Source of the DNA: Xestospongia muta
Lineage: Eukaryota; Porifera; Demospongiae; Haplosclerida; Petrosiidae
Assembly: GCA_963693285.1 (NCBI GenBank)
Contig: OY848924.1
Coordinates: 8,170,400-8,234,399 of the forward strand
Length of the DNA stretch: 64,000 bases
Direction of reading: 5' to 3'
The notes under the pieces are model-generated. The model was not told the origin of the DNA and ran no database searches. It saw nothing but the letters and a program-made list of their open reading frames with translations. Positions within the stretch are counted from its first letter, which is position 1; each line of letters opens with the position of its first letter. Both the position numbers and the translations under genes were made by a program. Below, piece after piece: positions 48,883-64,000 of this stretch.

Positions 48883-50601
48883 ATGGCAATAAGTCTGTAT
48901 AGACTGTGTCAGTGGACCTCGTCAAAATGGCTAGTAAGATATTCCATGTTGTCATCATCTGGTCAAGAGAGCAACAGGACCCGTAACATATGGGCAGTCC
49001 GTAAAAACAGATACCTCTATAACATGTTGGGGTTAATAAAGCAAGGAAAAGTAAGTCCTATATATATATGTAATATCATTTTATTATATACCCCAGGTGG
49101 AGTCAGCTGAGAAGATATTTGAGAACATGTTAGATCGAGGTGTTCGTCCTGATACTGTATCGTATAATACATTATTATCTGGGTATGTAGTGCAGGGAGA
49201 TGTTCGTAAAGCATTTCAATGTTTTAACAAGGTAAGTTGTCAAAGGGTTAATATTATAAATGTAGATTGGTTAATTTTATAGTTAAAGAAGAGAGGTTTA
49301 AGACCATCTGATCGTACATACTCTAGTTTATTTAGTGTTTGTGCTAAAGCTGGACCTGTTAAAGGCGGAGCTGTATTGAATAAAGTATTAGCAGAAATTG
49401 ATCGTCATCAGGTTTCACTTAATAGTACATCATATAATGCTATGCTATCAGCATTAGTACACTGTGGTCGTGCCAATGAAGTGTTTCAGGAGTATCTTAA
49501 TATGACAGATCCAACTATTGAGACATTTGGTGTGTTACTATTAGCTTGTGCTAAAGGCCATAATCTTGATAAAGTTAGTGAGATATGGTCAGCTATTCAT
49601 GACAGTGGACTTACACCTCAATTATATTGTTATAACTCATTACTACTGTGTCTAAGAGATTGTACTTTACCTGATCACATGACCAAACAAAGTAGTCATG
49701 TGACAGTCATACCTAGTAATCGGAAATATCTGAGAGCTAAGAAAGAAGTTGTGTTGTCATTCCAAGGAGAGACAAAGCCTTTTGCAATAACTTTATATAT
49801 TTCATCCAAAGGCATTCGATGGTTAACATCACAAGATATCATTAGTATACTGCATGATATGAGAACAAATAAAATTTCTCCTGATATTCGAACATATACA
49901 ATGCTAATATCATTAGCTGTTGATATGAACTGTTTGACAAACTCTAAACTAGTTGAGTTAGACAAAACATTTGTTAATGCGGCAATTGCTAGAAGAAGAC
50001 AACTTGGAGACCAAGAGGGAGCTAAAGTAAGAGAGAGAGAGAGAGAGAAAGAGAGAGGCAGAGAGACTTTTGTTATTTGTAGGATTTATTGGACATAACT
50101 CATGACTTTGGTCTTATGACAGAGGAGAAATATTACTTGGAAAAAGGACGCAGCTGTCAATCTAAACAAGATGCTATGAATCTTTTAAAGGAAATAAAGG
50201 TAATAATATGATGTCATTATGACATCATGGAATTTTTTATAGGATAATGGTGATGTTGCTAATATATCATTATATGAAGTTCTCATTAACAACAGAATGA
50301 AATATAATGATTATGAATGTGTTATTAAATTACTCAAGGTACAAATGTGAAATTAATATTATAATTATATTTTTGACACAGGATATGAAATTTAATGAAG
50401 TTATGCCTTCAGATATTTTAATGAAACAGCTAGAACTGGCTAGTAGTTGCCCTCCTAAAGTATGTGTAGTCATGTGATACAATCACTCAAGTCATGTGAC
50501 TTTATTAGAAGCGATGGCTAGTTCATAATTATAATGGATTCAAAGGCTATTTTACACTTTGGAAAAGACAATGGACAACAACAAACAATGAATTAAAATG
50601 A
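48883..50601 (+). CDS. PTCD1: Pentatricopeptide repeat protein, PTCD1-like, mitochondrial
   Basis: A basic, Ser/Trp-rich N-terminus fits a mitochondrial presequence. PPR repeats follow: YNMLGLIKQGKVESAEKIF, VRPDTVSYNTLLSGYVVQG, LRPSDRTYSSLFSVCAKAG, LNSTSYNAMLSALVHCG, and further units to SPDIRTYTMLISLAVDM. The exon order and the size of roughly 500 residues suggest PTCD1, an RNA-binding factor for mitochondrial tRNA-Leu and 16S rRNA processing. The family assignment (PPR) is firm, the orthologue call moderate. A (GA)n run follows one donor site (about 50033-50060). The last exon (50509-50601) ends with TGA at 50599-50601, touching the stop codon of SSU72 on the other strand. Confidence 0.85.
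50501..50506 (-). terminator. Poly(A) signal of SSU72
   Basis: Minus-strand AATAAA lies about 96 nt after the SSU72 stop. It is inside the last intron of PTCD1, overlapping that intron's 3' end (TTTATTAG). Confidence 0.45.
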
Positions 50602-51645
50602 TCAACAAAAAATGACAGAATGTAATATAGTTCTTGTACTATGTTTGGCTTCAAATTCTTGCAAAAGGAATTCCATTTCATTCTCGAGGTCATCTGCTTT
50701 ACTCATCTGAGGGGATGAGAGTCACCATAATAACTAATAAACTATAATTTATACCATTTCACACATTTCATAGAACAGAAATGAACCAAATGTAGCTTCA
50801 TCGTGATTGTCCTGTATATCAATGTTAATAACATGGACAGGATGATAATGAGATGGACCACGAGACTCCAGTTCTACACAGAAAGAAATTCATCAGGATT
50901 GTTCTGGTATTATCAATTCTATTACCCTCAATAACAACATCAAATATACGCTCTTCAACAGTAAATACAACATCAAATATATCATCATTGATATCTTGAA
51001 ATCGTTCAGGACTTGGCTTAATACGTCTGTTTCGATCTAACATCCGTAATATACCATTCTGTGTATATCTAACAATATAACAATTAAGGAAACCAGGTGT
51101 TGTCATTTAATAATCTTATATCATGTAATATGTACAATTCTCAAACCCTTCTTGATAAGTAAATATTTATACATGAGTTTACCACCAATAATGATATTCA
51201 TATGTCAGGTCCTATACAATAAAAGAAATAGTCTGTGTTATTTCAATGTATAACTTACTTCAGTGGGAATAATAAGTTGTCATGGCAACGATGAACTAGA
51301 AAACAATGCATTATTTTGATATTACAAAACTGAATTATAAAAATAAATAAAATGTGTTCAGGTGACTCTTGGTTGCTATGGATACAGATGAGGATCTTTG
51401 AGATATAAATCTTCGTACATTTGTTCATAAGTTGTGCCAAACGGATATACGACGGGTTCATTAGCTGATGCCCCTGGTAATTTAACAACAGATCCTGTAC
51501 CATATGACTTGACATTATAACCCTTTTTACTGTGAACATATTATAACAGTACTGATTGGACACAGGGCAACTACCTTAATAAATGATGTGTTTCCATACT
51601 TCTATTTTGATTACTTGAACATACTACAGCTATTTTTAATGACAT
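50602..51645 (-). CDS. SSU72: SSU72 RNA polymerase II CTD phosphatase
   Basis: ATG 51645 gives MSLKIAVVCSSNQNRSMETH, with the CX5R phosphatase loop C-S-S-N-Q-N-R-S. Then follow KKGYNVKSYGTGSVVKLPG, TTYEQMYEDL, YTQNGILRMLDRNRRIKPSP, DVVFTVEERIFD and the last exon SKADDLENEMEFLLQEF to the TGA at 50604-50602. Length and block order match human SSU72. Known role: it dephosphorylates CTD Ser5-P/Ser7-P and works with the cleavage/polyadenylation machinery (symplekin, CPSF) in mRNA 3'-end formation and transcription termination. Head-to-head with WDR33, a CPSF subunit, and tail-to-tail with PTCD1 with no base between stop codons. Confidence 0.95.
50736..50741 (+). terminator. Poly(A) signal of PTCD1
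   Basis: The first plus-strand AATAAA after the PTCD1 stop, 135 nt downstream. It lies inside the last intron of SSU72, so PTCD1 mRNA would be antisense to the whole last SSU72 exon. Confidence 0.45.
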
Positions 51646-51877
51646 GATCATAAATATTAATTTATACTCTATTTCAACTGGAATCAGTCACTCTTTAAAA
51701 ACAGTAGAAACTTCTAACGGTGCCACTGAGAGAGAGAGGGGGAGAGAGAGAGAGAAATGACTGTCAGAGTGAAGAAGGCCTTCTGTTGACACCACGGGGC
51801 ATTAATAAGAGTGGGCAATGCTCACGTGATCTACCTCGTGAATTGTCAAAATATCAAATTAAAAGGCAGGTTCAGTC
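51646..51877. promoter_or_regulatory. 232 bp divergent promoter region, SSU72/WDR33
   Basis: It holds a (GA)n tract (about 51728-51757; GAGA-factor-like sequence) and a GCTCACGTGATC E-box (about 51818-51829). Both genes must share or split these elements. Confidence 0.5.
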
Positions 51878-54800
51878 ATGAATGAGCCTCTGTTGATGTC
51901 TCCTACGTTTCCTACTCCTGTAGGAATTAGTGGTGGAGCAGCAGTTCTTGGTCGTCGTTTATTAATGAGAAAAACAGTAGATTATCATGCCTCAACATTA
52001 CATTATTTAGAAGTAAGTATTTGATTAGATCACGTGATTTATTTGTTACTTAACTATAGAATCGGTTATGGCAAAGAGATAAACGAGATATTCCACTTAT
52101 TCAACCAGACTCCACCTACTATAATGAAGTTTCCACACCTCATGGGATGACAAATATCCCAGTTAATGCAGTAACAACAAAGTTTGTTAAAGCATGTACT
52201 AACAAAGCACGTTCTCCTATATTTAGTACAGCTGTAAGTAATTAAATCTGTAACTATGGTAACATTATATATATTCTGTTAGTGGGTCCCAGATGGACGT
52301 CGTCTCATTACTGGTGCTGCCAGTGGTGAGTTCACATTATGGAATGGTATCAACTTCAATTTTGAATCTATTATACAAGTAGGTGTGGTCAAATAAATAT
52401 ATTAATATATTATTGTATGTGTATAGGCTCATGATTGTTCAGTACGAAGCATGAAATGGAGTCATAATGGCAAGTGGATGGTGACTACTGATGATCGAGG
52501 CTTTGTTAAGTACTGGCAAATCAATTTTAACAATGTGCATACATTTCAAGCACATAGTGAACCTATACGAAGTAGCAGGTGGGATTATACTAGGTCATGT
52601 GATAGTCATGTTACTGTATTTTGTGCATGTAATGACTTGTACACCATACAATTTAATTATAAAACATTAATAGTAGTTAGTAAAAGCGGTTGCTATGCCA
52701 ACTTGTAGTGAAATTGGTGTGATAAAACCACACCTTTTTTCCTGATAGCTTTTCACCAACTGACTCTAAGTTAGCCACTTGTTCAGATGATGGTACTGTT
52801 AGAATCTTTGATTTCTTATGCTGTACTGAGGAGCATATTCTGAGAGGTATGGTACTGTGGACTCTTCCCTGACTTGTGTCCAACGTAGGTCATGGTGCTG
52901 ATGTTAAGTCTCTTGATTGGCATCCTCGTAAAAGTCTTTTAGCATCTGGTAGTAAAGATAATCAACAACCAGTGAAGTTATGGGATCCTAAGTCTGGACA
53001 TAGTGTTTGTACAATGTCAGTACATTGTATGTAGTATAATGTTGTATTGTTGTCTAAAACAGACACGCACATAAAGCTACTGTAATGGATTTAAAATGGA
53101 ATCAAAATGGTAACTGGTTAGCTACAGCATCACGGGATTATCTTATTAAATTATTTGATATAAGAGCAATGAAAGAACTGGCTATTCTCAAGGGACACAA
53201 GAAAGATGTCAATAGTTAGTACATGTTATAATGTATATATATTATACTTTTTAATAATACAGCATTGTCATGGCATCCTGTACATGAAAAATTATTTGCT
53301 AGCGGTGGATCTGATGGTGCAGTTCTGTTCTGGTTGGTGGGGTTAGTGTGTGTTTCCATGGCAACATTGGATTTCTAGTTTGCTTTAGAAATGATCGTGA
53401 GGTGGGTGGTATGGAGTCTGCTCACGAAGGATTTGTCTGGTCATTATCGTGGCATCCATTAGGTCATTTACTGTGTTCTGGTGCTAATGATCATACTTGG
53501 TAAGTCATTTAGTTACTACATCATTGTGATCATTCTTGTGTCATGGTAGTAAATTTTGGTGTCGGAATAGACCAGGCGAAGAGTTAAAAGATAAATATAA
53601 CAGTTTTCATAATCCTTATTATCTTGGAGATGAAATGGGTATGTTATGTAATGAAATTATTAATACATTTTTGTTAATGTAATAGATACAATGGCATCAT
53701 ATAATCTTCCTGGAATGGGTGTGGTCAATGATAGTGGACTACCTCAACATGTAACTGATGCTGTCACTTTGCCACCACCATCATCTGGTGATATCTGGAA
53801 GTCCAGGAACATGCCACCTGATAGGTAATATTTATATAAGTAAGGCTGTGTAATTATTTTTACATAGTGGCCCTCTTGCTCCATCTTCCCAACTTCCACC
53901 TCCTCCTCCTCCTCACGATGTACCTGTATTAGGAGCTGATATTATTGCAGAAACATTTGCTGGTAAAGTCAAATATTAACTTTGATGTTGGAATCTCTCT
54001 TTTTCAGATAAATCAGGACCTCCTTTTCATCAAAATGGACCCATTGAAATTAAGAATGAGTTTCATGGTAATGTTTGAAAATGATTACTGTTTATGTTTG
54101 ATACAATGTTAGGTCATCCTCCACCTCATCCTGGTGGTATACGCCCTCTTTTAGGTGATATGATGCCTCCTGGAGGTTACCGTGATCAAAAGGAAGTGGA
54201 TGGAGGAGAGTGGAGGAGACCTGGTAGTTATTGTACAAATATGTGAAGTTATCTTTACTTGTTATTTGTTATTGTTAGGATCTTATGGTAACAGACATCC
54301 AGAGGAGTTTGGTAATCGTTATAGTTGGCATAATCCAGATTATCCTCGCCGACCTTCAATAGATGAAGAAAGGTAAATTGATTGGTGGTACTAGTTACTA
54401 TGTGTAATCTGCTCTTTAGATGGAATCACAATCCCTATGTTTATCGCCCACGTCCTAATGACTTTAATGAACCAAGAAGACCTCCCCCTGGTCCATATAA
54501 TGAACCAAGGGGACCTCCACCTCAGGTGAGGTTATAATGACATCATGACTATATACACATCATACTTTGTTAGGCTCCAAGGCGACCAAGTGGGGATTTT
54601 GGATATCGTCCATCTTCAGAGGATCACTTTATGGGAAGACAAGACTACCCACCCCCACCTGGGGATAGAGAGAGGCAATTTGGAGGTCCACCTCCTCTTT
54701 TGGGAGAACGAGAGAGACTTTATGGTGGCCCTCCTCCTTCAGGAGAGAGACCTTATGGTGGTCCCCCTCCTTTAGGAGAAAGACCTTATGGTGGTCCACC

Positions 54801-55899
54801 TTCTTCAGGAGATAGAGACAGACCATATGGCAGTTTACCACCTCCAGTAGAGAGAGCTTACAGTGGTCCACCACCCTCTGGAGATAGAGAAAGACCTTAT
54901 GGTGGTCCACCTCCTTCAGGAGATAGAGAGAGACCATATGGCGGTCCAGGAGACAGAGAAAGACCTTATGGTGGTCCACTTCCTCCAGGTGACAGAGAAA
55001 GAGCATATGGTGGTCTTCCTCTTCCAGGAGATAGAGACAGACCTTATGGTGGTCCACCTCCTCCAGGAGATAGAGACAGATCTTATGGTGGTCCACCTCC
55101 TCCAGGAGATAGAGACAGACCTTATGGTGGTCCACCTCCTCCTGGAGACAGAGACAGACCTTATGGTGGTCCACCTCCTTCAGGAGACAGAGACAGACCT
55201 TATGGTGGTCCACCTCCTTCAGGTGATAGAGACAGAGGTCTACCACAAGAACGCACACCTTCAGAACCATGGCGTCCTCAGCATGAAGAGAACAGAATTC
55301 CTCCCTTTCATCCACAGGACCCTCGTCAACCTCCACCATCTAAACAATGGCAAGATAGTGAAGAAGATTTTCGACCTCAAGACCCTCGTCAAGCACATGA
55401 CTTTTCACATCCTTCAGATCCTCGTCAACGTGGTAGCAGTGGCCACGTTGACTCATTTCCTCTACAAACTGAACGTCAACCTGGTTTCAGTCATACACAC
55501 TACCAGTCTCTTTACACATCACATGATGGTTCTAGACCATTTCAACATGAACCTGGTCACCACATCAATGAGTCACATCCATCACAAGGAATAGGGAAAC
55601 CAGATGGTCCATCTTCAAGAGATCCCCGCTTTGAAAGAAGAGGAGCATGGCCTAATAATAATTGGCGTGATCGTGAAAATGATCGTGAACGACGTCGAGA
55701 AGAACATGATGATAGAGATAGACGTCGAGATACAAGTGGGCGTGGTAAAGGAAAGAAAGAAGATGACCCCCGACAATCTTCGCCAAGTCGTCGTAGAAGT
55801 TCTTCTGATGATAATGGCTCATCGGCTAAACGATCAAAACGGGATATTGATGATAAATCGAGCCGCTCATCCTCCCGTGGTCACTCTAAAAAGAAGTAA
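51878..55899 (+). CDS. WDR33: WDR33, CPSF subunit that recognises the poly(A) signal
   Basis: ATG 51878 begins [16 protein letters not shown]. The conserved block [20 protein letters not shown] is followed by WD repeats: [104 protein letters not shown] and [14 protein letters not shown]. With CPSF30, WDR33 contacts AAUAAA in the CPSF core (known from vertebrates). After the propeller come short Pro-rich exons and a large last exon. That exon has tandem [13 protein letters not shown] units and a basic, Arg/Asp/Ser-rich end ([15 protein letters not shown]). The vertebrate protein has a collagen-like region in the same place. The repeat is sponge-specific in form, as far as I can tell. Confidence 0.94.
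54640..55235 (+). repeat. Coding repeat [13 protein letters not shown] in WDR33
   Basis: About fifteen imperfect units of 30-42 nt encode [15 protein letters not shown]. Copies near 55030-55220 are nearly identical, which suggests recent expansion. Stop-free shadow frames run on both strands. Confidence 0.9.
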
Positions 55900-56156
55900 C
55901 TTTTCTTATTATTGTCTGTACCATAATAGTTATTATCTTTGATTCACCTCCGTATATCTTACTGTATATTCAAAGTAAATTAAATTAAATTATGCGGGGG
56001 CGGGGTCGGTATTAACACTGCACTGAACCACAAGCTACCTGTCTATCTGCTAGTAGACTAAACTTTAAAGCTACTTTGTAGACAAGTGAAGCAATACGAG
56101 AGAAATCCATCCTGTCTCAGCTGGTATAACTACAGTGTCTTCTCGTAGTGGACGCC
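55900..56156 (+). promoter_or_regulatory. WDR33 3' flank and ACAP promoter region
   Basis: A 257 bp gap. GCGGGGGCGGGGTCGG (about 55994-56009) is a GC-box-like element, unusual in this AT-rich window, about 150 nt before the ACAP start. Confidence 0.4.
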
Positions 56157-61608
<5,452 letters not shown>

Positions 61609-61679
61609 TCAGCTATAAAATACATGAGTGTTTATATAATTTAGTGACACACACACACGCCCACACATTGTTATTATTG

Positions 61680-64000
61680 TTATTTTGGCACTTGATATGT
61701 AATAACACATGGAACCTCGTTAAGATGAGATGGGTCATTTAACGACATAATTAATTGACTCTTTTGTTGCGATGATGAGGGTTCTCCATGACGGAAATTG
61801 ACAAGACCTGTTCCTCCAGTGAAAACGAACATTGTACTTTGTTCTTGATTGACTTGCTGGTCAGGGATTGTCATTGAAATAGTATTCAACCCAATATGCT
61901 CATATAGACTATCACCAAATTGAATAGTATTACCCTCATAACGAGAACGATCAATAGTAACCTCAGATAGAGAAGAAGACCTTTCAATAGTTTCCTCTTC
62001 ATCTGATTCATCGTATTCAAATGGAACTTCATCATAGACATGTTCTGGATCTTCTTGAGTTAAATTATCAAGGAGATTTTGTGGTGTTTCATAATCAGCT
62101 GGTGTGATATTTGGAACAATTTTTTTCTTTGGTTTCTTAGTTCGTGGTTTTGGCACAGGTTTAGCTAACACTGCTTTCTTGATAACTGGTTTGGGCAGGG
62201 ACGACATATCTTGAGCTTCAAGTGATTGATCATGGACAGAAGATTTGAGTAATTGTTTTCCTAACTCTAATTTCTGAATAACTTGTGATACTCGTGGTAG
62301 TGCCCTGTTATCTATTGCAGTAGATTGTATTAAATTTGTCTCACCAGTTGACACTTCTTCTAAAGGTTGTGAGGATTTGTTGGTAAAGGAGCCAATCATT
62401 CTCTCTCTCTCATCTGACACAAATTGATCAAAACGAACTGACGAGACATCAACTTTTGTTTGAACTGCTGTTAAAACTCGAACTGTTCCTTTGTGTCCAT
62501 CACTTGCTAGAAATGGTCGTCCATTTAAGAGAGGGAGTCCATGTATGTAGGGTATTCGATAAATGAGAGTAGCTCCTACAGATGAACCTACCCACAAATA
62601 CCCTGCTGCAGCTACCAATGCTGTAATATGGAGACTAGGTAAAGAACCAAACTTGTTTCCAATATTTGCATCTAATAAACACAACAATCACAAGGTAAGT
62701 CATGTAATACAAAGTTAAGTCATGAGATACTTACAGCCAATAATGTTAGCTAATGATCCTTGGATATCAATTTCTTGTATTGGTTTTCTGGTATCTTTAT
62801 GATACAAATATAAAGTAGCACCTCGACTTAATGCTACCCAAACACCAGCTCCTGACTTTTCTAATCGTTTGACACACATATTGTCATCATTTGTGACTTT
62901 AACACCATGCTATAGATAGAAATAAAACAGCAAATATCATAACTAGTTTGATTACCTCAAGTTGTAAACTGCTGGTGTTGATCAATACACATGACTTATG
63001 TATACCCATCCATAGAAAGTCATCAACAACACAAAAACATTGTATTGCACTAGTAGCTACAGGAATTTGATGAATACACTGTTTCAAATCCCACTGTGAT
63101 CCTATAAAATATAATTTTTGAAATGAAAAACTACATAATTCTATCACTTGTACCTTTATTTCGATGATATACAAAAAGTTGTCCATTTGCTGTTCCAATA
63201 AATACTCTATTCTTGTAATTTCTGAATAATCAGTTATTAACATAACATTTATTTGAGAAACATCTTACTCAATACAGAGAATAGAGTCAGGTAGTTGTAC
63301 TGCTTGTAGACACTTCTTTGTAGTAGCATCATAAAGCATTAACCTAGTTGAGTGAAATAACGGCTATAAGAGTTTAACTGTCTTACTTGCCACATTGAGA
63401 ACCCATCCACACAGTCAATACACCATCAGTAGTAGTAGGTATTGTCTACATTGAGATTAAAATGGATGAAGGAAGCTAAGTTAGACTGACCTTCATACAG
63501 AGGATTTTATTTGAAGATACAGGGAATGTTTCTACTAATATTGGTGTTGGTAAGAAACACCGTACAATAGAAATGTAAGAACTTGTAGCATTTCCTGTAG
63601 CAAACCATACTCTATTACTCCCAACACTAGTAGCACTCTCCACCTGTTGTTATAAGAGTACTATAATTTTGATTGATATACTACTTACACTAGAGACTTC
63701 AGAATTATGATATAAATTCATGTAATCAATGACAAGAGGCAAATTATCAGAAACAACGTATTTCTCAAGTGTTCCCTCCCCTTCAAGATCATCTTCATCT
63801 TCATCAATATCATCAGTGTTATCTTCATTACTGATCCATGGTTGTTGATTACCTTTATCTATATATATTTAGATACATTATAATATAATGTGTCACTACT
63901 GACTTTGTCTGAGTTTAGCCATTTGAATATCTCTAACCCAATTTTGACGAGCTGCTTCTGATTCAAACAATAAAACATGATGATATCGAGACATTGAATT
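61680..64000 (-). CDS. ARHGEF10/17-like RhoGEF, C-terminal half only
   Basis: The gene runs off the right edge. The right-most exon reads YHHVLLFESEAARQNWV...AKLRQ, the end of a PH domain. An acidic stretch follows, then a propeller-like region: GKCGQ-type blades with WFATGNATSSYISIV, CFCVVDDFLWMGIHKSCVL, VWVALSRGATLYLYHKDT and LHITALVAAAGYLWVG. This is the arrangement of ARHGEF10/ARHGEF17 (DH-PH-WD40-like). The last exon adds a basic KPRTKKPKKK patch and tyrosine motifs (DYETP, VYDEV, LYEHI) and ends at TAA 61680. The DH domain is outside the window, so GEF activity is inferred. Tail-to-tail with the ACAP gene, 71 bp between stops. Confidence 0.72.

Noticed and set aside
50825..51106. MTTPGFLN as the start of a separate small protein
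   Set aside because: These first residues are read-through of an intron; the exon starts at the acceptor before YTQNGIL and is an internal SSU72 exon.
54629..55594. Long open frames in other frames over the WDR33 repeat
   Set aside because: Same cause: repeat periods divisible by 3 in the [13 protein letters not shown] region. Only the frame continuous with the WD domain is real.

Overview
The window is nuclear DNA from an early-branching animal, most likely a demosponge of the Amphimedon type. It is AT-rich, and genes are packed at about one per 3.5 kb on both strands. Many introns are only about 40-60 nt with GT-AG ends, and microsatellites are frequent. The gene set is animal or holozoan: a CHD4/Mi-2 C-terminus, an ephexin-type RhoGEF, a ZCWPW CW-PWWP protein, tolloid-like astacins, DCAF17, a RAP1GAP, swiprosin and ACAP. 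The species name is an inference; only 'animal with a compact genome' is secure. No bacterial, plasmid, CRISPR or viral genes are visible.

Layout, left to right: CHD4-like 3' end (+, partial); ephexin-family RhoGEF (-); ZCWPW (+); astacin-CUB-EGF protease (+); DCAF17 (-), whose largest intron holds a GC-rich candidate structured RNA; unconventional myosin with an SH2-like tail (+); RAP1GAP (+); EFHD1/2 swiprosin (-); FOXRED1 (+); a second astacin-like secreted protein without the zinc site (-); GTF2H2/p44 (+); an adaptor-like protein with an ITAM-like motif (-); a 2.5 kb gap without a gene; MTHFR (+); PTCD1-like PPR protein (+); SSU72 (-); WDR33 (+); ACAP-type ArfGAP (+); 3' part of an ARHGEF10/17-like gene (-, partial).

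Most neighbours are head-to-head with short shared promoters (95-405 bp) or tail-to-tail with 0-100 bp between stop codons. The tightest case is PTCD1/SSU72, whose stop codons abut in one TGATCA hexamer. SSU72 and WDR33, both part of pre-mRNA 3'-end processing, share a 232 bp divergent promoter region. The points most worth a second look are the candidate structured RNA (19338-19695, minus), the SSU72 locus arrangement, the catalytically dead astacin, the myosin SH2-like tail, the ITAM-like motif, and a 336 bp EGF-exon duplication that includes its introns.

Gene ends were placed by following open frames across GT-AG introns with matching phases. Start codons and outer gene limits are predictions; UTRs are mostly not delimited.
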